Origin: Solirubrobacter taibaiensis
GTDB lineage: Bacteria > Actinomycetota > Thermoleophilia > Solirubrobacterales > Solirubrobacteraceae
Direction of reading: 5' to 3'
Length of the DNA stretch: 64,000 nucleotides
NCBI GenBank assembly: GCA_027587225.1
Contig: JAPDDQ010000038.1
Coordinates: 1-64,000 of the forward strand
Position 1 is the first letter of the stretch. The number at the start of each line of letters is the position of its first letter. The notes beneath the pieces are model-generated. The model did no database searches, had not been told where the DNA came from, and was given only the letters and a program-made list of their open reading frames with translations. Positions 35,101-43,334 of the stretch are shown here, one piece after another. Made by a program: the position numbers and the translations under genes.

Positions 35101-36989
35101 ATCTTGTTGTCGACGAGCTGCTCGGCGATCGAGCCCTTCCCCCCGTTGGCTTTGCGCGCGGCCGGGCACGAGCCCATGTCCGTCGGGCCCTGGCAGTTGC
35201 GGTCGTTGACCGAGGCGCCCATGGCCGCCGGGGTCGCGTCGGTGAGGTCGACGTCGCTGATGTTCGCGGTGCGCTTGCCGGCCGCCTTGGCGTCCAGCAT
35301 CACCGACTTCAGGTCCTCACCGGGGACGCTCAACGCCGTGCTCGGCCCTTGGCTGATCCGCCCTTCGATCGTCTTGCGCCCGGTGGCCCACGCGGTCGCG
35401 GTCGCCGCCGAGTCGTTGACGTAGTTGATCCCGTAGGTGGGCCCGGCGCCCGGCAGCAGCCCGTGCGTCGTCATCTGGCCCCAGAACGGCAGCTTGTCGA
35501 ACAGGAACCGCCCGTCTGCGCCCAGCTCGTAGTCGCGCGCCGCGGTCATCAGCTGGTGATCGAACCCGTCGAGCAGCAGCACCACGGTGTTCTTGGGTTT
35601 GCCGGCGGCAAGCGAGGCCTGGATCTCAGCCGTGCGCTCCTCCGCCGCGCCCGCCGTGAAGCCCTTGAGGATGTCGTAGACGTCCGTCTGGTCGAGCGTC
35701 CCGCTGACGTTGGCCGCCTGCGGGCCCTTGGCCGCGATCGGCACCGACACGCCGGTGTGCCACTGGCTCGTCGTCGACGTGCTGTAGCCGACGCGCAGCG
35801 GGCTGCCGTCCGCGGTCTGGAGCGTGCCGTACGCCTTCGCCTCACCGGCGCGCACGATCTGCGTCGCGTGACCGTGATCGGCGGTGACCACGATCAGCGT
35901 GTCCGGGTTCGTGCGCTGGAACTCGAGCAGCACCTCGAGCGCCTTGTCCGCTTCGCTGACCTGGCCGAGCGAGCCGCAGATGTTGCCGTCGTGCGCGCCC
36001 TTGTCGGTCTGTGCGCTCTCCACCTGCATGAAGAACCCGTTCGGGTTGTCCACCAGCTGCAGCGCCTTGGTCGTCATCTCGGCGAGCGTCGGCTCGTCGC
36101 CGCGGTTGTTGGGCTGGCAGCGATACGTCGTCGACCCGCTGCCCGCCGCCGTGGCGATCAGCGGCGCGTACTTGGTCGTCATGTAGCCGGAAGCGAACAG
36201 CCCGAGGACAGGACCGCCGGCGAGCGAGTCGATCGCCGCCAGGCCCTGCTTGGTGGACGCGTCCCGGTACCCGAGCGTGCCGGTCGCGCGGGCGAGCAGC
36301 GTCCCGCCCGCATCGATGTTCTGCGTGAAGCGCGCGCGCCCGCCGCCGAGCACGACGTCGAAGCCGTTGTCGACCATCTGCTCGGCGATCGAGCCCTTGC
36401 CGCCGTTGACTTTGCGCGCGGCCGAGCACGAGCCCATGTTCGTCGGGCCCTGGCAGTTGCGATCGTTGATCGAGGCGCCCATCGCCGCGGGCGTCGCGTC
36501 CGTTACGTCAACGTCGGTGATGTTCGCCACCCGCTTACCGGCGGCTTTTGCGTCCATCATCACCGAACGCAGATCCGTGCCCGGGACGCTCAAACTGGTG
36601 CTCGGGCCCTGGCTGATGCGGCCCTCGATCGTCTTCTGCCCCGTCGCCCAGGCGGTGGCTGTCGCCGCCGAGTCATTGACGTAGTTGATGCCGAACGTCG
36701 GCCCGACACCCGGCAGCAGACCGTGCGTGGTGACGTTGCCCCAGAACGGCAGGCCGTCCATCGCGTAGCGTCCGTCCGCGCCCAGCTCGTAGTCGCGCGC
36801 CGCCGTCATCAGCTGATGGTCGAACCCGTCCAACAGCAGCACGACGACGTTCTTCGGCTTCGCGCCGTTGAGCTGCGCGGCGACCTGCGGCGTTCGGTCG
36901 ACCCGGTCCGCCGCTGATAGCGGCGCCACTCCTGCGACCAGCATCAGCCCCAACGTGGCGACCAGCGCCGCGGCTCGCTTCGCACGCAA
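32184..36989 (-). CDS. Secreted tandem double alkaline phosphatase with Ig-like and lectin-like modules (1601 aa)
   Basis: A signal peptide (about 1-26) is followed by two phosphatase domains (about 35-440 and 455-865), each with the metal/Ser motifs LLLDGFDH, YVNDSAATATAWATG (catalytic Ser), TDK(G/A)AHDGN, TADHGHAT and QWHTG. Both copies therefore look active, releasing phosphate from monoesters outside the cell. Then come OmpL47-type beta repeats (about 870-1055), a concanavalin-like module starting SSDEFDGAAVDPKWNVL (about 1070-1280), two more beta repeats, a (Thr-Pro) linker near 1470 and a C-terminal beta domain. TTG 36989 has AAGGAGAGAG upstream. A Pho-box-like promoter precedes it. Confidence 0.93.
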   Translation of the reverse strand: MRAKRAAALVATLGLMLVAGVAPLSAADRVDRTPQVAAQLNGAKPKNVVVLLLDGFDHQLMTAARDYELGADGRYAMDGLPFWGNVTTHGLLPGVGPTFGINYVNDSAATATAWATGQKTIEGRISQGPSTSLSVPGTDLRSVMMDAKAAGKRVANITDVDVTDATPAAMGASINDRNCQGPTNMGSCSAARKVNGGKGSIAEQMVDNGFDVVLGGGRARFTQNIDAGGTLLARATGTLGYRDASTKQGLAAIDSLAGGPVLGLFASGYMTTKYAPLIATAAGSGSTTYRCQPNNRGDEPTLAEMTTKALQLVDNPNGFFMQVESAQTDKGAHDGNICGSLGQVSEADKALEVLLEFQRTNPDTLIVVTADHGHATQIVRAGEAKAYGTLQTADGSPLRVGYSTSTTSQWHTGVSVPIAAKGPQAANVSGTLDQTDVYDILKGFTAGAAEERTAEIQASLAAGKPKNTVVLLLDGFDHQLMTAARDYELGADGRFLFDKLPFWGQMTTHGLLPGAGPTYGINYVNDSAATATAWATGRKTIEGRISQGPSTALSVPGEDLKSVMLDAKAAGKRTANISDVDLTDATPAAMGASVNDRNCQGPTDMGSCPAARKANGGKGSIAEQLVDNKIDVLLGGGRNRFTQNVDAGGTLLARSTGTLGYREVTDKQGLAGLTSLDAGPVLGLFASGYMTTKYAPLVATAAGSGSTTYRCSTNSRGNQPTLAEMTAKALELVDNPNGFFMQVESAQTDKAAHDGNICGSLGQVSEADKALEVLLEFQRTHPDTLIVVTADHGHATQIVRAGEAKAYGTLQTADGSPIRVGYSTSTSGQWHTGTQVPIAAKGPQAANLLGTLDQTELYQVLKGLAPAGTDVDAPVTTATVAPAAGPNGWHTTAPVTITLSAADATGVASTEFRLNGGAWTPYSAPVQVAAAGTTTIEYRSTDTVGNAEAVRSQAVKIDSTAPTATVALNPAAPGAGGTYSTPVRVTLTGADAGGSGIEKVEYRFGTGAWSTYAGPFTVYTNGEHAIEYRPVDLAGNVGTAAVVRFTTAGLSGTPASCLASSSDEFDGAAVDPKWNVLRPTASRYSVTGGKLQIRFDGTNSDLNGTTASATNQFLQPAPTGGPWTATTKLDMTDAKMQSNQVGFVLWQAEGSGANRFAKVVVNSRTTDASAPSRPSWWVERQVTAASTTTGVGNGNAGYIVGAVPDTVFLRVASSGGAVQTFRTYYSLDGIAWTEFLTPFTMDTTSIPLRVGLGTFRGENNPNGFARFDWFRVCDFSLDDTAPQTSASVAPAAGGGGWHTASPVTVTLAADDGAGTGVASTEYRIGGGAWTAYTAPFTVSASSVIDYRSTDVRGNVEPAKTHEVRIDAAAPVSTATLDPASPSTTPVTVRLAATDAGSGVGRIEYTLDGGGTWSTYATAGPPVISAVGSHTVGYRAVDVAGNVETARNVTVTISSPTPTPTATPTATPTATPTATPTDSVDADLDVIAVVVPRTLSLTIGSTVNLGPFVPGVEREYTGSTFLTATSSLPRTQLIVDLPGYMTNGALALPEPLRVDLSKTSWTGPFANERVDATFKQLVKRTDRLLEGTYAKQVRFTLTATTP
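34400..36900 (-). repeat. Internal tandem duplication, period 1260 bp, of the phosphatase domain
   Basis: Corresponding bases of the two phosphatase copies are exactly 1260 bp apart (for example 35521 and 36781), which is 420 codons. Long stretches are near-identical at DNA level. Limits are approximate. Confidence 0.85.
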
Positions 36990-37058
36990 TTTGCTCTCTC
37001 CTTGAACTGGACGCGCGTCAGCCGGCGCTGACGCGTTTTGCTGCCCTCCTGCGCAAAA

Positions 37059-37088
37059 CCTATATGAACTCGTTCACAAGTCGTTAAC
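37059..37088 (-). promoter_or_regulatory. Pho-box-like direct repeats and -10 box of the phosphatase gene
   Basis: On the minus strand two contiguous 11-mers, GTTAACGACTT (37088-37078) and GTGAACGAGTT (37077-37067), match at 9 of 11 positions. TATAGG follows 2 nt later (37064-37059). PhoB/PhoP-type regulators bind 11-bp direct repeats in place of a -35 box, which fits a phosphatase gene. Confidence 0.55.
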
Positions 37089-37121
37089 AACCGTGTCAGA
37101 TCCGGCCTTTCGGAGGAGTAA

Positions 37122-37127
37122 TAGGCT
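37122..37127 (+). promoter_or_regulatory. -10 box TAGGCT of the ABM gene
   Basis: TAGGCT ends 6 nt before GTG 37134. GGAGGAG further upstream (37112-37118) is too far (15 nt) to be the ribosome site for this start. Confidence 0.4.
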
Positions 37128-37133
37128 TCGCCG

Positions 37134-37478
37134 GTGCCCGAGCCCGTCCTCGCCATCACCCACATCCACGGCATCGCTGGACGCCGCGACGAGCTGCGCG
37201 CCCTGATGCGCGACACCGAACAAGCCACGGCCGCCGAGGCAGGCTGCCGCCTGTATCGCTTCACGGTCACACTCGACGATCCGGACGAGTACGTGCATGT
37301 CCAGGAATGGGCGAGCGAGGAGACGTGGCGCGCGCACCAGCGCTCAGAGGCCTTCAACGCCTACCAGCGGTCCCTGTTCGACCTGCTCGCTCGGCCGTCG
37401 GAGATGGCGATCCATCGCGACGCGCAGACCACGCGCCCCGCGCCCTCAGGTCCGCCGGACCCGCGCAGCCTCGACTAA
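37134..37478 (+). CDS. ABM-fold protein (antibiotic biosynthesis monooxygenase family)
   Basis: The 114-aa protein has the ABM pattern: EPVLAITHIHGIAGRRDELR, EAGCRLYRFTVTLDDPDEYVHVQEW and EETWRAHQRSEAFNAY. These small dimeric ferredoxin-fold proteins are monooxygenases acting on quinol-like or other small molecules, or stress-related. The last 20 residues are Pro/Arg-rich. It converges on the universal stress gene with a 4-bp overlap. Confidence 0.9.
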   Translation: MPEPVLAITHIHGIAGRRDELRALMRDTEQATAAEAGCRLYRFTVTLDDPDEYVHVQEWASEETWRAHQRSEAFNAYQRSLFDLLARPSEMAIHRDAQTTRPAPSGPPDPRSLD

Positions 37479-37888
37479 CGCGGGGCGATCAGCACCGGGA
37501 CCTTCGAGTCACGGAGCAGCTTGCGGTCGAACGCGGGCCGCGGGACCGGCGTTGCCGTCGGGTCCGCGCGCGGGCCGACGATCAGCACCGGGCACGGCGC
37601 CCGGCGCGTGACCCAGCGCGCGACGCTCGGCCACAGTCTCCCGCGCGTGCCGAGGACGATCATCGCCGCGTCGTGACGCTCGGCCGCGCGCAACAGACCC
37701 GGCCCGGTCGGCCCGTGCTCGATGTGACGTTCGCTCGCGCCGGCGTCCTCGACGAACGCCGGGACCTCCGTCCCCAACAGGCTGTTGGAGACGTGCACCA
37801 GGAGCACCGGCTCCCCGGTCGCCTTGGCCGCGTCCATCACCGTCGCGCCCGCTTCACTGCAGTCCACCGCACACATGACAAGTCCCAT
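37475..37888 (-). CDS. Universal stress protein (UspA family)
   Basis: The 137-aa protein has the Usp alpha/beta fold: GLVMCAVDCSEAGATVMDAA, VLLVHVSNSLLG, a helix, DAAMIVLGTRGR and CPVLIVGPRA. The ATP-binding motif G-x2-G-x9-G(S/T) is incomplete: GTRG is present but the final Gly-Ser is not, so it may not bind ATP. A C-terminal extension ends SKVPVLIAPR, like the last strand of a second Usp half. Confidence 0.88.
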   Translation of the reverse strand: MGLVMCAVDCSEAGATVMDAAKATGEPVLLVHVSNSLLGTEVPAFVEDAGASERHIEHGPTGPGLLRAAERHDAAMIVLGTRGRLWPSVARWVTRRAPCPVLIVGPRADPTATPVPRPAFDRKLLRDSKVPVLIAPR

Positions 37889-37937
37889 GCGGTCGATGCT
37901 CGCGTCGGCGGGGCCGGCGCTCCATGGGCGAGAACAC

Positions 37938-37968
37938 CCAAAGCGGGGCGCCGCGAACGGCGCCCCGC
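37938..37968 (-). terminator. Terminator of the LVIVD gene, TTCG loop
   Basis: An 11-bp perfect GC stem (37943-37953 with 37958-37968) closes a TTCG tetraloop on the minus strand and is followed by TTTGGGTGTT. It starts 12 bp after the stop codon. Confidence 0.75.
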
Positions 37969-37980
37969 ACGTGGGTCAGC

Positions 37981-39543
37981 TCACTGGAACAGCGGACACA
38001 CGAAGCCGAGCCCGCCGTCGTCGACGAGCGACGCGACCGGCTGCGACGCGCCCTTCGCGCTCTTCACGCTCGGGGCGGTGACGGCCTTCATCGACCTGGA
38101 GGAGTACGCGCCGCCCTTCTTGATGCGCAGGACCTCCACGCCGCGGTTCATGTCGAACACGTAGACGAGATCGCCCTTCTTGCGCTCGGAGCGGAACGCG
38201 ACGTCCCACGTGTTCGAGCTCTCGTTCGCGGTCGTCGACGTGATCCGGTAGTAGCCGACCTGGCGCACGTCACGCGCGTTGGAGATGTCGACCAACCGCA
38301 GGCCCTGGCCGTACCAGCCGGCGCCGAGCAACGGCCCCTCGATCTCGAAGTAGTGCGCCGAGCAGCCGAGCGCCGGGTCCGACGTCTCGGGCGTGTCGAT
38401 GAACGGATGGAAGGTGTCCAGCGCCTTCATCCGGTAGGGCGCGGTCAGCGACGACTTGGAGGCCGGCTCGCCGCCCCAGGAATCGGTCAGGTCCGACAGC
38501 ACGATCTTGCCGGAGGCCTCGCACGGGCGCGTGAACTCCTCCTCCGTGCCGACCATGACGTTGCCGCGCTTGATGCCCGAGGCACGCACCGAGCCGTCGG
38601 TCGGACGGCCGGAGTTGTGCATGAGCATCACGGGCTGCGCGGTGCCGGCGACACCGCCGCCGCCCACGAGCACGGGCTCGAACGGCGTGGCCTTGCGCCA
38701 CTGGTTCGTGTACGGATCACGGTGCTGGCCGGACGTGGCGTAGCCGCGGATACCGCCGCGACCACTGACCCAGGCGATGCCCTCTTCGTCCTCGTCGACG
38801 TCGTGCGAGTAGTCCGTGTAGCCGTCGTTGCGCCAGATGTCGACGGGCAGGTCGGACACCTCGGGCCTGTACGGGTTCGTGAGGTCCGTGACCCAGATCG
38901 GCCGGCCGTTGCCGACGTCACGCGCGAACGTGTACGGCGCCGGGGCGGTCGGGCCGAGGATCGGGCCGAGCCAGAGCTGGTCGCTGCGCCGCGCCGGGCC
39001 GCCGGTCCAGATGTACTTGCAGTCCTGGATGCAGCTCGACGTGTGGCCCGAGGGCAGGTCGACGAAGTCGCCGATCTGCTTGAGGTCCGACGGGTTCGCG
39101 TACGAGATGACGTAGAAGCCGCTCCGGCACGCCGGGATCGAGGTGCTGCCACCCGCCGGGCACGCGCCGAGCGGCGCGTCGGTGTGGCGAGGATCGAGCG
39201 CGCCGATGATCAGTTTGCGCTTCGTGTCGAGCTCCATGTCCTCGTTCTGCCAGTAGCCGCCGGCCGCGAGGTCGTTCGGGATGAACTCGTCCAGCAACTT
39301 CGGCTTGGCGGGGTCGCTGACGTCGTACGTCTTGAACCCGAACCGGCCGGTGATGACGAGCACGTCCTTGCCGCGCACTTCATCGAATTTGCCTTCGGTG
39401 ATGCCCCGGGCCTCCGGGGACCGGGTGACGTATTCGAGATTCGAGGAGATCGCCGCGCCCTCTGGCGGCGGTGCTCCCAACGCGCTCGCAGGTGCGACCA
39501 GCAGTGCTCCCAGCACGATGGCCGCTATGCCCTTACCTCTCAT
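37981..39543 (-). CDS. Secreted LVIVD-repeat protein (beta-propeller-like)
   Basis: The 520-aa protein has a signal peptide (GIAAIVLGALLVAPASALGA) and several LVIVD-type blades, e.g. VLVITGRFGFKTYDVSDPAKP, then GRPIWVTDLTNPYRPEV, GLRLVDISNARDVRQVGYY and VYVFDMNRGVEVLRI. Such repeats make surface beta-propellers whose ligand is unknown. Paired Cys are scattered through the mature part. ATG 39543 follows AAGGAGG at 6 nt. A terminator with a TTCG loop follows the stop. Confidence 0.9.
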   Translation of the reverse strand: MRGKGIAAIVLGALLVAPASALGAPPPEGAAISSNLEYVTRSPEARGITEGKFDEVRGKDVLVITGRFGFKTYDVSDPAKPKLLDEFIPNDLAAGGYWQNEDMELDTKRKLIIGALDPRHTDAPLGACPAGGSTSIPACRSGFYVISYANPSDLKQIGDFVDLPSGHTSSCIQDCKYIWTGGPARRSDQLWLGPILGPTAPAPYTFARDVGNGRPIWVTDLTNPYRPEVSDLPVDIWRNDGYTDYSHDVDEDEEGIAWVSGRGGIRGYATSGQHRDPYTNQWRKATPFEPVLVGGGGVAGTAQPVMLMHNSGRPTDGSVRASGIKRGNVMVGTEEEFTRPCEASGKIVLSDLTDSWGGEPASKSSLTAPYRMKALDTFHPFIDTPETSDPALGCSAHYFEIEGPLLGAGWYGQGLRLVDISNARDVRQVGYYRITSTTANESSNTWDVAFRSERKKGDLVYVFDMNRGVEVLRIKKGGAYSSRSMKAVTAPSVKSAKGASQPVASLVDDGGLGFVCPLFQ

Positions 39544-39624
39544 CCGCCCCTCCTTATTTCCCCACTATGGCGGTATGTGCGAAAAGCTACTAAAGCGGGA
39601 CGTCCGCAGTGAATCCTGAGCGGA

Positions 39625-40932
39625 TCACCCCGCCTTGACCTTGATCGGGCGCGCGCTCGCCGCGCCCACGCTGTCATTGCCGTCGAAGCGCGCCGTGACG
39701 GAGACGGTGCCCTTGCGCGTCACGGGGAACGTCGTCGAGAAGCGACAAGCACGATTGACGGTGGTGGTCTTGCGCACGATTCTCCGGGACTTGAGCTTGG
39801 CCTCGACGGTCACTCGGCCCGAGCATCCGTCGGCCTGCGCGACGGAGCCCGGAAGCTGCAGCGTGCCGCTCAGCGCAAAGCGATACGGCGCCCGCCGGTC
39901 CCGGCTGGGCGACGCCTTCAGCGTCAGTCCGCGGGCCGGCTGCGGGCGGCGGAGCGGCACCGTGTTCGTCGGCGGTCCGGTGATGGTGAGGACCAGCGCC
40001 GCGTCGGCGTCGAGGAAGTCCATGTCACCCGCGAAGTGGGCGCCGAGTCGACGCAGGCCCGGGCTGGTGAACGAGGTGGTCAACGCCGCTCCCTGCCCGG
40101 GGCCGTCGATCGTGATCGCGCCCGGCACGGGCTGGCCATCGACGCTGCCGGTCAGCACGCCGCTCGGCCACCACGTGCTGGGTGCGAGCGAGTCGACGGT
40201 CGCGCTGGTGGTCACGACCTGGTTGACCGCGGCGGGATTGGGTGAAGCCGACAGCGCGACGACCGTTCCGGCCTTGCCCACGGCCAGCGTGGTCGTGCCC
40301 GAGCTCCCGGTGTAGTTGGCGTCGCCCTGGTAGTCGACCCTGACGGCCGCCGACATCGCACCGAGCCACGCCGTCCCCCGCGCGACGCCGTCAGCGTCGA
40401 GCGTGTCGCCGGCGAACGGCGCACCGTTGACGGTGAGCGCGACACCGCCGGACGGTGCCCCGAGCGCAGGCGTGGTCGGGGCCACGACGATCTCGGCGTC
40501 GAGGTCCTGCCCGGCCACCGCGCTCGTCGGCGTGATCCGCACCAGGGTCGTCGTGGCGGCGCGCCCGACCGTCAAGGCCGTGGACCCTTCACTCGTCTGG
40601 AAGCCCGCGGCGGGGTCGTAGACGGCTCGCACCGTGTGCTGTCCGGCGCGCAATGCGGGAGTCTGCAGCTGCGCCGTCCGCGCGGTCAACACGACCGGCC
40701 CGCCCACCTGCGCACCATCGAGATAGAACCGAACCGAGCCGACCGGCTGCGTCGCCGGCGTGGTCGTGTCGTTGACGGTCGCGGTCACCGTCGTGGACTG
40801 CCCGTGGACGAGCGGCGCGCCCGGCGTCGTCACCCCCGTGCTCGTCTGGTCCTGGGCCGCGGCGACACCGGGGAACCCGAGCAGCACTGCCACCACCGCC
40901 AGCGGACGGATCGACGCGCGAACGAAGCACAT
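39625..40932 (-). CDS. Secreted Ig-like repeat protein
   Basis: From ATG 40932 (AGGAGG 6 nt upstream, better than the TTG six bases earlier) the 435-aa protein has a signal peptide (SIRPLAVVAVLLGFPGVAAA) and about four beta-sandwich repeats of the bacterial Ig-like 3 kind, each ending in a pattern such as VRAVYDPAAGF...STALTVG or VDYQGDANYTGSSGTTTLAVG. The C-terminal domain has one Cys pair and a Lys/Arg-rich strand set (VTVEAKLKSRRIVRKTTTVN). A structural or adhesive surface role is inferred. Confidence 0.9.
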   Translation of the reverse strand: MCFVRASIRPLAVVAVLLGFPGVAAAQDQTSTGVTTPGAPLVHGQSTTVTATVNDTTTPATQPVGSVRFYLDGAQVGGPVVLTARTAQLQTPALRAGQHTVRAVYDPAAGFQTSEGSTALTVGRAATTTLVRITPTSAVAGQDLDAEIVVAPTTPALGAPSGGVALTVNGAPFAGDTLDADGVARGTAWLGAMSAAVRVDYQGDANYTGSSGTTTLAVGKAGTVVALSASPNPAAVNQVVTTSATVDSLAPSTWWPSGVLTGSVDGQPVPGAITIDGPGQGAALTTSFTSPGLRRLGAHFAGDMDFLDADAALVLTITGPPTNTVPLRRPQPARGLTLKASPSRDRRAPYRFALSGTLQLPGSVAQADGCSGRVTVEAKLKSRRIVRKTTTVNRACRFSTTFPVTRKGTVSVTARFDGNDSVGAASARPIKVKAG

Positions 40933-40997
40933 GCCCAACCTCCTAGGGACGCTGGCGCGACGCTACTCCGGCGTGACGCGCCGCACAACACCCGCAA

Positions 40998-41003
40998 TAA
41001 GGT
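40998..41003 (+). promoter_or_regulatory. -10 box TAAGGT of the sigma-factor gene
   Basis: TAAGGT ends 7 nt before GTG 41011, with no Shine-Dalgarno sequence between. Confidence 0.45.
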
Positions 41004-41010
41004 TGTGCGG

Positions 41011-41940
41011 GTGCGTGAAGACGATCCACTCGGTCCGTTCCGCTCCGAGCTGCGCGCGCACTGCTACCGGATGCTCGGCTCCGCGCACGACGCCGAGGAC
41101 GTCCTGCAGGAGGTGAGCCTGCGGGCCTGGCGCGGACGCGAGCGCTTCGAGGGCCGCTCTTCGCTGCGCACGTGGCTGCACCGGATCGCGACCAACGCGT
41201 GCCTGAACGAGCTCGACCGCAAGGAACGGCGGGTCCTGCCCGTGGAGGTCTCCCCCGCTTCTGAGACGGCCACGCCGTACGAGCATCCCAACCACGAGCT
41301 GCTGTGGCTGGAGCCGTTCGCGGAGCTGCCGGACGAGCAGGCCGCGCGCACCGAGTCGGTGGAGCTGGCGTTCGTCGCGGCCGTCCAGCACCTGCCGCCC
41401 AACCAGCGCGCGGCGCTGCTCATGTTCGACGTGCTCGGGTTCTCCGCCCAGGAGATCGCCGACGCGATGGACACGACGCGGGCCTCGGTGAACTCCGCGC
41501 TGCAGCGGGCGCGCGCGATCGTCGAGGAACGGCTCCCGCCGCGCTCGCAGGCGGAGACGCTCCAGGCGCTGGGCGAGCAGGGCCAGCGCGAGCTCGTCGA
41601 GCGTTACACCCGCGCGCTCGAGAACGCCGACATGGACGAGCTGGTCAAGCTGCTCACCGAGGACGCGACGTGGTCGATGCCGCCGCTGCCGTCCTGGTAC
41701 CGCGGGCACGACGCGATCGAGGCGTTCCTGCGTGCGGGCCCGTTCCGGCACCGCTGGAAGCACGTCCCCGTCCGGGCCAACGGCCAGCTGGCGGTCGCCG
41801 CCTATTGGGAGATGGAGGGCGAGTTCACCGCGTACGTGATCGACGTGCTCGACCTGCGCGAGGACCGGATCGCCTCGGTCACGGCGTTCATCGGCGCCGA
41901 GCACTTCGCGCGCTTCGGGTTGCCGCCGGCCATCCGATGA
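41011..41940 (+). CDS. RNA polymerase sigma-70 factor with SnoaL-like tail (SigG/SigX5 type)
   Basis: The 309-aa protein has region 2 (RSELRAHCYRMLGSAHDAEDVLQEVSLRAW) and region 4 (LPPNQRAALLMFDVLGFSAQ, then EIADAMDTTRASVNSALQRA), followed by about 110 residues of NTF2/SnoaL fold (ELVERYTRALENADMDELVK, WYRGHDAIEAFL). ECF-like sigma factors with such tails use the extra domain for intrinsic regulation and often lack an anti-sigma factor; none is seen here. The start is GTG 41011. A DHA2 exporter follows 30 bp downstream and may be a target. Confidence 0.92.
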   Translation: MREDDPLGPFRSELRAHCYRMLGSAHDAEDVLQEVSLRAWRGRERFEGRSSLRTWLHRIATNACLNELDRKERRVLPVEVSPASETATPYEHPNHELLWLEPFAELPDEQAARTESVELAFVAAVQHLPPNQRAALLMFDVLGFSAQEIADAMDTTRASVNSALQRARAIVEERLPPRSQAETLQALGEQGQRELVERYTRALENADMDELVKLLTEDATWSMPPLPSWYRGHDAIEAFLRAGPFRHRWKHVPVRANGQLAVAAYWEMEGEFTAYVIDVLDLREDRIASVTAFIGAEHFARFGLPPAIR

Positions 41941-41970
41941 ATCCGGAGGTCGGCTCCGGTCGGCCTGCAC

Positions 41971-43329
41971 ATGAGCAAGAACCGAATCCTCGCGCTGATG
42001 TGCGGCGTGGTGGTGATGACGGTGATCGATCTCGCCATCGTCAACACCGCGCTGCCGTCGATCCAGACCGACCTCGGCGCCGAGCCCGCGGACCTGCAGT
42101 GGGTGGTGGTGATCTACGGCATCTTCGTCGCCGGATTCCTGCTGCTCGGTGGGCGGATTGGCGACCTGGCCGGCCATCGCCGCGTGCTGATGGCGGGCGT
42201 GGCGATCCTGGCCGCGGCCTCGCTGGTCGGCGGTCTGGCGGGCTCGCTCGAAGTGCTGATCGCCGCCCGCGCCGCGCAGGGCCTGGGCGCCGCGCTCGCG
42301 GCACCGAACGCGCTCGCGGTCCTCTCCAACACGTTCGCGGAAGGGCCGGAGCGCAACCGCGCGATGGGGATCTTCGGCGCGGCGGGTGGCTCCGCCGCGG
42401 CGTTCAGCTCCGTGCTCGGTGGGCTGCTCGTGCAGGGGCCGGGCTGGCCGTGGGCGTTCTTCATCAACGTCCCGGTCGGCATCGTGCTGTTCGTCTTGCT
42501 CACGCGCATGCCGGCCGAGCCGGAGCGCCCGGCGCGGGCGCGCGCGGACGCCTCCGGAGCGTTCGCGCTCACGCTCGGGATGATGGCCGTGGCGTTCGGC
42601 GTGCACGAGACGATCGAGTACGGCTGGCTGTCCTGGCAGGCGCTCCTGCCGCTGCTCGGTGGGCTCGCGCTGCTCGGCGGCTTCGTGCTGCACGAGGCCC
42701 GCGCGACCACGCCACTGATCCCGCTGAAGACGCTGCGCAAGCCGTCGCTCCTGTGGGCGAACGTCGCCGCGGGCCTGCTGTGGGCGAGCTTCCTCGGCCT
42801 GATCTACCAGGCCACGCTGTTCATGCAGCAGGTGCAGGGGTACTCGCCGCTCGCGTCCGGCGCGGCGACGTTGCCGATCGCGTTCGTGTCGCTCTTCGTC
42901 GCGGCGCAGGTGGCTCCGCGCTGCGTGAACCGGATCGGCGCGGCGCTGACGATCGGGATCGGGTTGCTGATCATGGGCGGCGGGATGCTGCTGCTGGCCG
43001 GCGTGCCCGAGCAGGCCGACTACCTGACGGACTTCGTACCCGGCTACACCGTCGTCGGCCTCGGCCTGGGGCTCGCCGAGATGGCCACGCCGCTGGCCGC
43101 CCTCGCCGGGGTGCGTGAGGGCGAGTCCGGGCTGGCGAGCGGCGCGGTGGAAACCGCGCGTGAGCTCGGTGGCTCACTCGGCCTCGCCCTGCTCGTCTCG
43201 ATCGCGCTGGGCGCGGCGGTGGACGGCACGGACGCGTTCCACCGCAGCGTGATCGGGGCCGCCGCGTTTGCGGGCGTGGGCGCGCTGCTCGCGTTCACGC
43301 TCCTGCGCCGGGCGGCCCCGAACGGCTGA
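41971..43329 (+). CDS. DHA2-type MFS multidrug exporter
   Basis: The 452-aa protein has about 13-14 hydrophobic helices, the DHA2 opening (VMTVIDLAIVNTALPSIQTDL), motif A (GGRIGDLAGHRRVLM) and motif C-like GSAAAFSSVLGGLLVQ. It likely extrudes drugs or metabolites by proton antiport. It lies 30 bp after the sigma-factor gene in the same direction and is probably cotranscribed. Only a weak ribosome site is visible before ATG 41971. Confidence 0.93.
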   Translation: MSKNRILALMCGVVVMTVIDLAIVNTALPSIQTDLGAEPADLQWVVVIYGIFVAGFLLLGGRIGDLAGHRRVLMAGVAILAAASLVGGLAGSLEVLIAARAAQGLGAALAAPNALAVLSNTFAEGPERNRAMGIFGAAGGSAAAFSSVLGGLLVQGPGWPWAFFINVPVGIVLFVLLTRMPAEPERPARARADASGAFALTLGMMAVAFGVHETIEYGWLSWQALLPLLGGLALLGGFVLHEARATTPLIPLKTLRKPSLLWANVAAGLLWASFLGLIYQATLFMQQVQGYSPLASGAATLPIAFVSLFVAAQVAPRCVNRIGAALTIGIGLLIMGGGMLLLAGVPEQADYLTDFVPGYTVVGLGLGLAEMATPLAALAGVREGESGLASGAVETARELGGSLGLALLVSIALGAAVDGTDAFHRSVIGAAAFAGVGALLAFTLLRRAAPNG

Positions 43330-43334
43330 ACCCG

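Noticed and set aside
33918-36917. A 999-codon plus-strand ORF opposite the double phosphatase
   Set aside because: Arg/Gly/His-rich shadow; the minus frame carries intact phosphatase motifs and a signal peptide.
43174-43334. C-terminal extension of the secreted protein antisense to the exporter
   Set aside because: Arg/Glu/His-rich tail antisense to a membrane protein; a one-base correction gives a more natural end.
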